DNA of 64,000 bases from Diphasiastrum complanatum (Eukaryota > Streptophyta > Lycopodiopsida > Lycopodiales > Lycopodiaceae), in NCBI GenBank assembly GCA_029204225.1, contig CM055102.1, positions 22,594,160 to 22,658,159 on the forward strand. Direction: 5' to 3'. Position 1 is the first letter of the stretch; each line of letters starts with the position of its first letter. Positions 21,605 through 34,071 of the stretch are shown here, in pieces. Below the pieces are notes generated by a model, which worked only from the letters and a program-made list of their open reading frames with translations, had not been told where the DNA came from and did no database searches. Made by a program: the position numbers and the translations under genes.

Positions 21605-22699
21605 TGGTCTTGTTCCATAGAATATTGATATGTAAGAAATGGACTATCTAGTTACCTCTCCAATGGGAATCTTATAACCTTGCCACAATATTATGTATCG
21701 CATAAATGTGTCAAAAGGTCACTAGGTGAGTCATTCCTGAATTTGTTTGACATTTTACGACTACTAGTAGCAAAAAATCAAAACCCACAAATATTTTCAT
21801 TTCTCATGAAACTATACATCTTTGCACAACTTGAATGTTGTGGTTTTTCTTAACATTTGCATCTCTTTGGACCTTCTCCATACAAAAGAGACATAAGAAA
21901 TTGTCTTTTGCCTTGTCAAAGTTGGCCCCATCCATTTTGAAGAAGTTATTCTCTTTGTCTTTCTAGAACAAGAAACTAAAAAATTCTTATTTTTATTATC
22001 GGGCTTGCCAACAAATTGCTCCTTGCATGATAGGATATATAAATGGATTTTTGCATAGTGAAGCACAACCTCAAGGGATTGAGACTAGTTTCTTTGAGCC
22101 TCATGTTGATATTCTTTGGGCAAGCCCTATGATATGCAAAATAGGGCACTACTTCTTGTCTTGAATATAGATATCTAGCAGTCTTATAACCATATGTAGC
22201 ATGGTACTAAAAAACATCCAAAATTCATATGTGATCTAGAATGCTTTGTGGAATTAAAGCCAAGTTGTTAGTGTATTGAGTATGTTCTTGAAATCCCGCC
22301 ACTCGATATGCTTTATTGCATAAAAACATGATAGCAGTAGCAATCATGGTACCACTTGTCATACATGGAGAATGTATCTTGTCCAATGGTCCATGGTCAA
22401 GCCAAAATCACATGGGAATGACGGTCATTCTTATCACTTGAGAAAATTTATGGCTAAATATGGAGTGGAACAAAGGTTACTATAATTAATTCATGGCATG
22501 CTAGCCAATGCATTTATTACGTGACAACAATTTGCTAATGAAGCACATTTATTGCCTAATCAATTGTGCCTAATGAAGACTTGTCGGGTACTTCATTGCT
22601 TTGAGTAGCAGATCAGTATCTATGAACCACAAATTGTGGGAATTTTGATTCCACTTCAAACCCCAATTATCTGGTTGCCTCCGTTTATTATCAGCTACT
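21602..22699. other. Unclassified DNA
   Basis: No gene recognised. Some of the minus strand may be the outer part of the copia fragment that follows, but no motif supports this. Confidence 0.35.
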
Positions 22700-23170
22700 T
22701 TACTTCTTCAATATGTTCTACATCCTAAGCTCTGTCCTTTCCTTCCTCTTCTTTACCATAATCAAAGAAATATCCATGTGAATCACCATCTTTTTTATGA
22801 GTATTCAACTCATCAAATACCACGTCTTTACTAATGATGACCTTTCACGTCTCCTGACCATACAATTGATAAGATCTAGATGTTTCATCATATCATGTAT
22901 AGACACACTTCATGGAATGTTTCTTCATGTCTTATCTCCACTAACTTGGTAGGAAACGTATTCAACACATAAACTATTGTGCTACATGCTTCAGCCCAAT
23001 AGGAAATCAAAAAGTTCTTACCTTTCAATCTTGATCTTGCCATCTCATCAATTATCGCCCTATTCTTTCTTTCCACAATTGTAGGGAGAGTAGATAGTTG
23101 TCTTCTTAATCCATGTTGCTCAAAAAGTCAATAAAGTCATATGATCCATAATCACCTCCTCCATCTTGTT
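22700..23170 (-). pseudogene. Copia integrase fragment
   Basis: The minus strand reads, from 23170 downward, FEQHGLRRQLSTLPT, then VERKNRAIIDEMARSRLKGK (with the catalytic E of the integrase), SYWAEACSTIVYVLN and FPTKLV. After a break near 22880 the post-integrase motif KVIISKDVVFDE follows. These are the last third of a copia integrase and the linker to RT. Stops and a frame change make it non-functional. It points away from the plus-strand copia fragment at 23490, so the two come from different insertions or from an inversion. Confidence 0.8.
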
Positions 23171-23489
23171 CATTTTCTGAATTTAGGACAATGATTGATT
23201 GTACTAACCAATCTACAAGAGGTCTTGATTGCCAAATCAAAGGATTCATCAAGCTCTTTTGACTAGATCTTGATCTAGAAGCAAATCACTAACTATTTAC
23301 CAAGATCAATGAATGTAATAGCAAAAATCTATCAAGGGCATCTCACACATGTGGAAAATAGTCACTGTACGGACTGTGACCAGAGAGCAAAGTACAATAA
23401 CTTATGATAGCATTCCAAGCATAAAGACACAATTCTAATGTGACAATTTATTCACCAAGAAGAAAAACAATTCCAAGGGAAAGAATAAA

Positions 23490-24250
23490 GTGCATCAGCT
23501 GAAGCCTCAAACTCAACTTGAGAACAATGGATCGTGCAAGAAGCTCTTTTGCACATATTGTAAGAGGACAAATCATGACATCAAAGAGTGTCGCATTCGC
23601 ATCTACAACGAGGCAAAGAAGCAGCAACAGCAGCAGCCGAATTCTACCAATGTGGTGAGATTCAAAGAGCAGATTTCTGATGAAGACAAACCATCAGAAT
23701 TGTTAATGGCTTACAACAGAAGTAGCAATGAAGACTACGATTGCTGGTATTTGGACAATGGCACAACCCAACACATGGCTCCCGGTGGTTTACTGAATAC
23801 GAAGTTTGTACCAGACAACAATTCATCTACCTTGGAGATTCAAGCACGATCCACGTTGAAGGCAAAGGAACAGTCAAGATTATTTTCAAGAACAATATTT
23901 CTATCTCTGTTTCAAATGTTCTTCACGTACCTCAGCTATCTAAGAATCTGTTATCAATTTCAAAGATAACTGATGAGGGCTACACCATTACTTTCTCATC
24001 TGAACAGTGTACAATTTTTTATGAAGACACTACTATGAGTACCTGCACTAGAGTCGAAATTTATATGTACTATCTAGCTCAATTGCTCCAACTAGTACTT
24101 CAAGTGAAAATGTAAACAATCATGCTATATTGTGGCATAGTCAATTTGGACACGTGAATACAAGATCACTTTTTAACATGCGTTGTTATAATTTAGTTTG
24201 TGCTGATTTTGAAAGTGAAGTACTCGACTATTGGAATAAGCTCATAGTTT
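23490..24250 (+). pseudogene. Copia gag zinc knuckle, protease and pre-integrase fragment
   Basis: The frame 23490-23969 carries a zinc knuckle CTYCKRTNHDIKEC, a Gln run, then the protease motif WYLDNGTTQHMA, where the usual D-S-G is D-N-G. A frameshift near 23790 moves the reading into the frame ending at 24115, with YLGDSSTIHVEGKGTVKI and VPQLSKNLLSISKITDEGY. LWHSQFGHVNTRSL (pre-integrase) follows near 24132. Integrase is missing. The element is dead, and its protease may already have lost activity through the altered triad. Confidence 0.85.
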
Positions 24251-24449
24251 TCTCCTTGTACTAGGACAGCCAAACTATTTGAAGAACGATTGCATCGGGC
24301 TTCCGGCTGATTTTCATCCATGGATCAAAGCATAAAGGGTAACCAATCCTATTCTTTTTATATTTGAATGTCAAGTTTAAGTTGTCTGAAGAACATTTTA
24401 GACCTGGCGAGCTTCAACGTCTTCAATAAAATCAGTCCTTTCTACACAG

Positions 24450-24770
24450 TCTGCATAAATGAGCTGTTTTTGCACAGTCTGCACAAATACAAGGGAAAGT
24501 TTAGCAGGCATGAAATTGCCAAAGACACTGTCTGCTACCGCAATGAACCATATGAGTCAACCTTACGGTTATATGCGAAGACCAGAGCCACAAGCCACCG
24601 CAAGGAACCGCCAAGACAATGGCTGCGATCTGCCGCACCGAACCGTATGAGTCAACCCTACGGCTATATGTGAAGACTAGAACTGCAAGCCATCGCAAGG
24701 AACCACCAATGCAATGACTGCGATCTACCGCAAGGCATCAGAAGTCAACCTTGCGGTCACTATACGAAGA
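24450..24770 (+). repeat. ~95-bp minisatellite, about three copies
   Basis: Landmarks GAGTCAACC.TACGG at 24554 and 24649, and AAGTCAACCTTGCGG at 24742, are spaced 95 and 93 bp. Each unit also holds AAGCCA.CGCAAGGAACC and TGCGATCT.CCGCA. The open frames across it merely follow the repeat. Confidence 0.7.
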
Positions 24771-24889
24771 CCAAAATCAAAGAGATCCACAAGTTATGTC
24801 TTACGACAAACATTGCGACTGTTACGAACCGCCAAGCCAATAGGCTTCTACAACGGCACAACATCACGCTCCCGAAGCGGGGCATAAAT

Positions 24890-25205
24890 TTGACTGATGT
24901 ACAATCTGTATAGATGTTGTTGTATATTATCTCACAACCAAGTACATAGTTCAGATTAAACTAGTCTTGTAATTAGAGATTAGTTAAAATGATTCTTGTA
25001 ACAAATAGGAATGGTGTATAAATATATCTCCAGCTCTCATTCAGAAACAAATGAGAAGAGCGGAAGATCTGTAATCAATTTGTTGATCTTGTTTCATTCC
25101 AAGAATTGAATGTAATATACAAGCAACACTTCTTCATCATCTTTATTTTATGTGGATGTCTATGTGTTGTGATTTCATTACATCAATCTATTTGCTTGTT
25201 TAGCT
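24890..25205 (+). repeat. LTR-like sequence (possible solo or orphan LTR)
   Basis: A purine-rich stretch (CGAAGCGGGG) is followed by TGATGTACAATC and then a TATA-like GTATAAATATAT near 25016, the layout of a retrotransposon LTR promoter. No partner copy was found in the window, so ends and identity are uncertain. Confidence 0.3.
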
Positions 25206-26442
<1,237 letters not shown>

Positions 26443-26447
26443 AGAAG

Positions 26448-26719
26448 TGTTGGATTTGTCTCTTCTACTCTCCCAAATCCCTTTTTTAATCTGCCTCCAT
26501 TCATGCTGCATATTTACTCGCGTTGTCGCGCAGTCTGCATATTAACATGCAAATTCTCACAGACGATGAAAAGACGAAAAGCAAAGGCTGACATCACACC
26601 CTCTTCATGCTCACCCCATGCAGCTATGCTAACAGACTGGACAACGATTGCAGCCACCCACCATCTCTTACAGACAACACATCCACCCTGTACTTTCTTC
26701 ATCTGCACACCTGTAACAT

Positions 26720-26780
<61 letters not shown>

Positions 26781-27556
26781 TGAATACCATTTTCTATAAC
26801 ATAGAGCTGATTAAGAGGTCGAATATTGGACGATTGAGTCCTAACGAATAAGATGAGAAGAGAAGAGTGCATGAAAATGAGCATTAGAATCTTATCAGTG
26901 AGATAGACAAAGTAAATGCCTTGTGCATTGATTCTTTATTGTCAGCAATAAGTTTTCATCCCTTCACAGATTGAATAAGCTTTGTAGAGCACGCGGTTTC
27001 GTCTGCTATTTTCTTGTGCTCTACCACATTATTGACATGTATACTTGATATACTTAATCTGATATAGCTCTTTGTTCTGCGTTCAGATCTATGTTAATAT
27101 TGCTATGCTTATTATTCATTCTGTCTGATCTTTCTAGTTTCTCTTTCTGGTAATAGACGACTAACATTTAGTCTTGTCTTTCGTGAGCCTTTCGTGACTA
27201 ATTATCAGTTAAACACAGTCTAGCTCTTCGCGAATCATTCACGACACACATAATTTGTCTTTCTATTCACGACAAATTATTCTTCTGGCGCTTCATTTAT
27301 TATGTTTGGTTGCGTAATCCAGAATGACCATGATTTCCATCACTAACGTTCTGTTCGGCCTGATAGGCGTAGTCATGTTTACGGAGAGAATCGTATAGCT
27401 CGTTCTACTGTGCACGAACACTTTCTATTTGAGTTCATTTCTCATTCGTGTTTCGTTTCTCGTTCGAGTTCGTTTCTTGTTCGTGTTCATCTTACCCCCT
27501 TTGAGCTAAATTTCGCTTCTAACATATGACACCTTTTCATCTCTCTCTCTCCAACA
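26448..27556 (+). repeat. 5' LTR of the copia element
   Basis: It starts TGTTGGATTTGTCTC and ends CTCTCTCCAACA, so the ends form TGTTGG/CCAACA inverted repeats. It contains a (TA)n array at 26724-26779. The last third holds CGTTTCTCGTTCG-type words. Length 1109 bp. Confidence 0.92.
26724..26779 (+). repeat. (TA)n microsatellite within the 5' LTR
   Basis: About 56 bp of uninterrupted TA. The matching array in the 3' LTR is about twice as long. Confidence 0.95.
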
Positions 27557-27568
27557 TGGTATCAGAGC
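27557..27568 (+). promoter_or_regulatory. Primer binding site (initiator tRNA-Met)
   Basis: TGGTATCAGAGC follows the CCAACA end of the LTR with no gap and matches the standard plant copia primer site complementary to initiator tRNA-Met. Confidence 0.95.
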
Positions 27569-27712
27569 TATTTTCATAGCTTGATAAGCTTCAACACTAC
27601 AAAACTCTACTAGTTGATAGAGTAATTGTTTTCTTGTTCTATATTTTCAGTATTAGATTTTCATACTTAAGTCACTGATAGCTTCTCCTATCACTTAGGC
27701 TAATTCTTCCAC

Positions 27713-28864
27713 ATGGATTCTTAAGGGAAAGCCAGTCCTATCATGGACAAGCTTGATGGAGCCAATTACCATCTGTGGAAATTTAAGATGAAAACTGTAC
27801 TAATGACAAAATAATTGTATGATGTTGTTACAGGTGCAGAAGGGAAACCTGAAGCAGACGACGCAACAATCGCCAGATGGAAGCTGAAGGATGGAAAGGC
27901 TTTCGCGCTGATCATCCTCAACATCACGGATACCTAGATCGACCATATATCTGAGGCTCAGACGTCGAAAGAAGTCTGGGACATCTTGAGCACACTATAC
28001 GAAGTGCGAGATATAGCTTCCAAGCTACATCTCAAAAAGAAATTTTACTCCCTCAAGATGACAAATGGTGATTCTCTACAAAATCACATTAACCAATTCA
28101 AGAACCTGCTAAGACAAATGGCCACTGTCAGATCTGTCATAGACGATCAAGACGCAGTGATGCAACTACTTACAAGCTTGCCGAGCTCTTACGACAGTTG
28201 GGTGATGATACACCTTACAGTACCCAGAAATATGTCCACCTTGGTGACAATAGCACACAGACTATTAAAGGTGAAGGCACTGTAAGATTAAGCTTTGCTA
28301 ATGATCAGTCTAAGCTACTCTCTAAAGTCCTTTATGTACCAAATTTATCTACAAATTTGCTCTCTGTAAGCAGAATCACAGATCTAGAATTCGAATGTGA
28401 TCAGTGTAAAGTAGTTGATAGGACAGGCAAGATCTTGGCACTCGAAAAGAGACATGGATACTTGTACAAATTGAGTCATTGCTTTTATGCCTCTATTTAG
28501 GCTCTCAGTACTTCAATTTATTCAAATAAAGGTTTACTTTGGCATTATAGACTTGGTCATTTAAATCATGAAATTTGCTGTCAGATCTTAATCTAAATCA
28601 GTACAGCCCTACAATTTCATTTTGTGATAATTAAAGTGCTATTGCCTTATCGACCAACCCTAGATTTCACTCTAGGAGTAAGCACATTGAAATCAGATAT
28701 CACTACATCAGGGACAAGGTTTTCGATAAGGAAGTAAGCTTAACGCACTGCAGAACGCAAGACATGGTTGCAGACATATTCATGAAAGCACTCAGTGTTA
28801 ATGCACACAACAAATTTTGTGCATTGCTTAGTCTGAAGATCAAGGCGTTCATGGATCTAGATTA
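27713..28864 (+). pseudogene. Fused copia remnants: gag / protease-pre-integrase / RNase H end
   Basis: From an ATG at 27713 the reading shows copia gag (DKLDGANYHLWKFKMK, then STLYEVRDIASKLHLKKKFY and LLTSLPSSYDSW), broken by in-frame stops. At about 28200 it jumps straight to the protease/pre-integrase part (KYVHLGDNSTQTIKGEGTVR, VPNLSTNLLSVSRI, LWHYRLGHLN), leaving out the zinc knuckle and the protease active site. Near 28615 it jumps again to the end of RNase H (NPRFHSRSKHIEIRYHYIRD and ADIFMKALSVNAH). Integrase, RT and most of RNase H are missing. The junctions show that the present form arose by internal deletions. Confidence 0.88.
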
Positions 28865-28871
28865 AGGGGGG
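28864..28871 (+). promoter_or_regulatory. Polypurine tract
   Basis: AAGGGGGG directly upstream of the TGTTGG start of the 3' LTR is the plus-strand primer of reverse transcription. Confidence 0.85.
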
Positions 28872-29143
28872 TGTTGGATTTGTCTCCTCTACTCTCCCAA
28901 ATCTCACTTTTAATCTGCCTCCATTCATGCTGCATATTTACCGGTGTTGTCGGGAAGTTTGCATATTAACATGCAAATTCTCACAAGCGATGAAAAGACG
29001 AAAAGCAAAGGCTGACGCCACACCCTCTTCACGCTCACCCCATGCAGCTGCGCTAACAGACTGGACAACAATTGCAGCCACCCATGATCTCTTACAGACA
29101 ACACATCCACCCTATACTTTCTTCATCTGCACACCTGTAACAT

Positions 29144-29262
<119 letters not shown>

Positions 29263-29927
29263 TGAATACCATTTTCTATAATGTAGAGCTGATTAAGAGA
29301 TCAAATGTTGGACGATTGAGTCCTAATGAATAAGATGAGAAGAGAAGAGTGCATGAAAATGAGCATCATAAGCTTATCAGTGAGATAGACAAAGTAAATG
29401 CCTTGTGCATTGATTCTTTATTGTCAGCAATAAGGTTTCATCCCTTTACAGATTAAATAAGCTTCATAGAGCACGCGGTTTCGTCCACTATTGTCTTGTG
29501 CTCTACCGCATTATTGACATGTATACTTGATATACTTAATCTGATACAAGTCTTTGTTCTGCGTTTAAATTTGTGTTAATATTGCTATGCTTATTATTCA
29601 TTCTGTCTGATCTTTCTAGTTGCTCTTTCTAGTAATAGATGACTAACATTTAGTCTTGTCTTTCGTGAACCTTTCGCGACTAATTATCAGTTGAACACAG
29701 TCTAGCTCTTTGCGAATCATTCGCGACACACATAATTTGTCTTGCTATTAACGACAAATTATTCTTCTGGTGCTTCATTTATTATGTTTGGCTGCGTAAT
29801 CCAGAATGACCGTGATTTCCATCACTAACGTTCTGTTCATTCTGATAGGCGTAGTCATGTTTACAGAGAGAGTCGTATAGCTCATTCCGTTGCACATGAA
29901 CACTTTCTGTTCAAGTTCGCTTTTCGT

Positions 29928-30240
29928 AACTGACTTACATGAAAGAATGGAAAAACCTTACTACTGTGTGGGAGTTTTAGTTCATAGGTGACCTCGCCTA
30001 GTCTCCTACTGATGGTAAAGGGACCACAATAGCTTGGAGACAACTTAGCACACAGTCCTAATTTGAGGGTTTTAGAGTCAACTGGAACTCTCAAGTAGAC
30101 TTTCTCACCAGCAGAGAACTGCACATCCCGTTTGTGTGGATCTGCATAATGCTTGGCTCGATCATGGGACTGCCTAATGCTACGCTTAGCATGTTCTATC
30201 ATCTGGTTTAGGTCCTCTAAAAAGTTTCTTCATTTCTTGT
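29928..30240 (-). mobile_element. Gypsy integrase C-terminal fragment inside the copia 3' LTR
   Basis: The minus strand encodes about 90 residues typical of the C-terminal part of Ty3/gypsy integrase: ARDRAKHYADP-like HDRAKHYADPHKRD, FSAGEKVYLRV, KLSPSYCGPFTISRRLGEV, YELKLPHSSKVFPFFHVSQL. It interrupts the LTR between CGCTTTTCGT and CGAGTTCGTTTCTC, sequences that are adjacent in the 5' LTR. The fragment has no LTR, primer site or polypurine tract of its own. Capture during double-strand-break repair or by template switching is more likely than normal integration. Confidence 0.8.
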
Positions 30241-30337
30241 CGAGTTCGTTTCTCGTTCATGTTCATCTTACCCCCTTTGAGCTAATTTTTGCTTCTAACA
30301 TACGACACCTTTTCATCTCTCTCTCTCCAACAAGAAG

Positions 30338-31349
30338 AGCTTCTTTGATCTCTTACCTACGAAAAGTGCACCTACCAGTGGGAATCTTTCATGAAGATCA
30401 GTTCGCTATGCTCTCTATCTCTCAACTCCTTGCTACAGTTGCTCTTCTCTTGCTTAATCATAGCTTCAGAAGGGATGCTTTCATCTAATCATCAAATGAT
30501 GCTTTCTCTACATAAGTTTTGTGGTTTACAATGGTTGTTGTCCAAAGCGATGGACCTTATATGATTTTTCTTTATCTAAACAGAGGCACATCCTGCCGAA
30601 AAGGCAGCAATGGAGGCCTTCCATTGTCGATAAAATCTGACTATTATCTCTATTGACAACATTGAGTGATAAGCCACGAGTTGACGGCTTATATGTGTTT
30701 GATTTTAGGCGCTGGAACTGTCCGATCCACAACTGTTGGCGAATTCTGACAAATCCCCAAGATACTCGGACAAAGCAACTCAAGAGCACCTCTCATCTTA
30801 TACCGAGGAGGTCTCTGAGAAGACGAGACTAATGAAGACTGAGAGCCGAGTATGAGAGCCGAGAAATACTAGCTAGGAAAGTCATGCAAGAACTGTGTAA
30901 GCCTCATGGTGAATCCCGGAAGATGGAATGACCATGTAGAACTAGTATTTCTAGGCAAATGTAATAAATGCAAGTAGACCCGTCTTAAAGAAAGTAGAGT
31001 GAGCCACCTTTTGATGGTGACCTCTAGTGGAGAGCATTATTCCACTTGTAATTTGTGAAATGTGGAAATTCCACTAGGATGCCACCTAAGGAGCTCTCTT
31101 GCTTATTTAAGAGACTCCCTCTTTGTAAAGAGGAGCTTTTTGTGTATTGTATCAACTCCATGGTGAAATGAGAAGAGCCTCCATGAGTTAGATGCATCCA
31201 TTGAGCTCCTTGATCATGATGGTTTTCTTGAGTGATGTCCCTATGATCATGCCCTTCCATTCATATTGTGTGTGGTTGTGGATTTAGAGTGGATTAGTTT
31301 TCTTGCTTTCCTAGTTGTGGATTAGATTTTATGTTTTCTTGTCGATTAA
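30338..31349. other. Unclassified DNA, partly LTR-like
   Basis: No coding similarity was recognised. The part near 31100-31260 (a TTATTTAAGAGAC stretch followed by a T/G-rich block) looks like an LTR promoter region but has no partner in the window. Confidence 0.35.
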
Positions 31350-31891
31350 TGTAGGAGCCAGCATTCAAGTAAACTAAATAGGCTAGAAATGTGGCATAAA
31401 TCTTGCATATTCTCTAACATTCTAGTTCCTAATGTTCTTGGGATGTCCAAGAATCAAAAGACTGGTTAGTTTCTTGATTCTCCGACTTCTAACATGATGT
31501 AGATTAGTTCTTGTTTCTTGTTTTGTTAATTTATGCATGTAAACTAGTGTAGGATCTGATTTTAGTTCATTTTGTAGCAAAGTAGAAGTAGAATTTCATT
31601 GTTTGTTCAACGGATCTGCACACTGATTTTATGGTTGAATGTTTTGGCATGTATGAGTGGTTGTTTATGCATGTGCATTAGTTCAAGAGTGACTTCCCTA
31701 GATTGTCCTCTGACAGACAGGACATTTACTACATCGATATCAATCCCTTCTGCTTGGTTTCGACATTGAACTAAGAAGCTAACATTCAAGAAAATGCCAA
31801 CAAGCCTCTAAACAGGTAGAAAACAGTTCTTGAAAACAAGAAACAAGGAAGAACTAGTAAACAGATTCTATAGGCTCTGAAGATGCCAACA
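31350..31891 (+). repeat. 5' LTR of the gag-only element
   Basis: It runs from TGTAGGAGCCAGCATTC to GATGCCAACA. By eye it is more than 90% identical to 36101-36643 over its whole length. Confidence 0.88.
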
Positions 31892-31893
31892 TT

Positions 31894-31911
31894 TGGCACC
31901 GTTGCTACTTG
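31894..31911 (+). promoter_or_regulatory. Primer binding site, decayed tRNA-Asp type
   Basis: TGGCACCGTTGC begins two bases after the LTR. Plant gypsy elements primed by tRNA-Asp have TGGCGCCGTTGCCGGGGA; here the first 12 bases fit with one change and the rest has diverged. Confidence 0.6.
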
Positions 31912-32569
31912 AACTCCACACCTCATAAACCCACACCTGCTGCAACAATGTTCTTGAACAGATCCATAGCAGTTTTGATCTGCACTCTACCTTGCAAACG
32001 AACTACCCTACCTACAAAACGACCTGCAAGAAACAACAATCATAGGCAAATAGACTTGCTTGCAAATCCGTCTGAAAACCAACTTGCTTGCACCTGAACC
32101 TGCAAACCAACCAGCAAGCCACAACAACTGCAAACACAAGCGATCAGACTTGTTTTAGTATCAAACTGCAAAACTAGATCCCACACCCATCAACTACACT
32201 GCTTCAGCCGCCCCGTCACGCTCCATTTCTTTCATATCTCAGCCCACGCTTTCTTCAAAACTCAACCGACACTTCCCTTCATATCTCAGCCGATGCCCTC
32301 CTCTCACATCTACGGGTTCACGTTAGATCTCGACAGATGGTTTTGGGTCCAATCTTGACCGACGGGGTACCTCACCATCTCAACCGACCAACTCCATGCC
32401 AGACCATAGAACTTTCAAATGACACCTCTGATTGGCATTTCGACTGAACCACCATCTCCCCAAAGCCTTAGAGGCTAAAAAAACAAAAAAGACATGAACA
32501 CCAAAAAAAAATCTAAGAAATAAAACTCATACTAATAGAAAGCCCTTTTTATACGAAGTCTCCACCTTC

Positions 32570-32690
32570 ACTTCCTTCAACACCCAAAAAAATCCAAAAA
32601 TACCAAAAATCCTAAAAAAATCCAAAACACCAAAAAACTCTAAAAAAAATCCAAAAACACCAAAAACACTAAAAAACACCAGAAACAAAT
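32570..32690 (+). other. Phased A-tract region (predicted curved DNA)
   Basis: Ten A-runs of 4-8 bases, each set off by a short CC- or CT-containing spacer, recur about every 9-11 bp across ~100 bp. A-tracts repeated in phase with the helical turn are known to bend DNA. The region lies in the leader just ahead of the gag-like frame of the gag-only element. Confidence 0.6.
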
Positions 32691-32984
32691 ACCCAACACA
32701 AAATGACACAACGATACCCAATGGCTGACAATACAGATCTTGAAATCCCTGAAGATTACCCATATGAATTCCGGTCCCCTATAGCTGAACAAATCAGACG
32801 TCATAGGTTCTACCGAATGCGAGCCCAAATACACGAGCCATCCACAAACCCATTCGAGGGACAAGAACCTAATTGAGCTGAGTCCTCACGTGCACGACCC
32901 CAATTTTATGGTGCTGAACCCTCATAGGCCAGAACCAACCTTAATGGAGTCTCTGCTACCCACAATGCTCATCATGAGAGACGT

Positions 32985-34071
32985 ACATCCAAGCTAGATC
33001 TACCAAAGTTTGACGGTAGGTCGTACCCTCAAAGATTTTTGCAAATATTTGAGAATGCATGTGATGTGTATGGTGAAACATCTCCCGATGCTATGGTCCA
33101 ACTATTTTTGATGACCATGATCGCTAAAGCACGTGATTGGTTTTTTAACCTTAATCGAGAAGATAAGACAGACTGGTCAATCTTGAAAGAGTCCTTTATC
33201 AAGATTTTTAAGCCCTTTCGCTTGATCGAGAGTCCTTTTGTCAAATTGAGTAACATCAAGATGGCAAAGGATGAACATGTACGAGACTATATTGAGCGTT
33301 TCAAACACCTCAAAAGTCAAGTATAGGAACAACCCTCCGAATAGATGCTCATCATCTAGTTTTTAGTCGGCCTTCCAAGATGGATTAGACGCGAGCTTAA
33401 ATCCAATGATGAATATATGAGCCTCAAATTAGCTATGTCTGATGCCATCAAGGAAGAAGACGAAGGATCAGATGTTGACGAATCCAGGGAAAGAAGAGCA
33501 CCACGTGCTCCTGTCCATGAGTCGAAGCTGATCGAGGACACCCGAGATCAGGTTTGGAAATCCCAGTTGGAGTTGTTTAATTAGCAACACCAACTACAGA
33601 TGGAGAAACTCACCAATGAGTTTCAAACTACCTTGAAGTCTATCCAAAGCAGTACGCTTGGTCAGTCAAACCCTGCACAGGTACCTTATAGACGAAAAAC
33701 AATATGGTGCCCACATTGTCGGGCTACACATCCTATTGATGCTTGTCCTTCATATCGACCTATCCAAACAAACAGTTCAACAATATGAAAAACACCCATC
33801 ACAATCTAGAAATGCCTTGCCTTATCATGAATATCCACCAGAAAGTCCAGACCCACTAGCCATACAAGATGGCTACGCCGTTATACAAGGGCCACTGCAC
33901 ACCAGAAGTTTCATCTGTGGTGAAACCGGCCACTTCATGGTTGATTGTCCAGTTAAGACCCAGTACCATGCTGAGTGTCCAGATTGTATCAAAAAACACA
34001 GTTTCAAAGACTGTCCAAAACAACCAACTAAGGTCCTGCCTATCCATCACGTCAGTTATGAATCACAATAG
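32985..34071 (+). pseudogene. Gypsy-type gag with three zinc-knuckle-like motifs
   Basis: After DLPKFDGRSYPQRFLQIFE (about 32998-33054) the frame 33039-33326 shows a retrotransposon gag capsid pattern (AKARDWFFNL, WSILKESFIKIFKPF, HVRDYIERFKHLKS). It is followed, past stops, by LVGLPRWIRRELKSND. Three zinc-knuckle-like words follow in two frames: CPHCRATHPIDAC (~33710), then SFICGETGHFMVDC with Ser in place of the first Cys (~33910), then CPDCIKKHSFKDC (~33983). Two of the three have three rather than four residues between the second Cys and His. At least one frameshift and several stops make it inactive. It would have formed the particle and bound the element RNA. Confidence 0.75.

Noticed and set aside
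21097-21618. Open frames of 65-83 codons with long Ser-Leu or Arg-Glu runs
   Set aside because: They are translations of (GA)n/(CT)n microsatellites and have no protein features outside the repeat.
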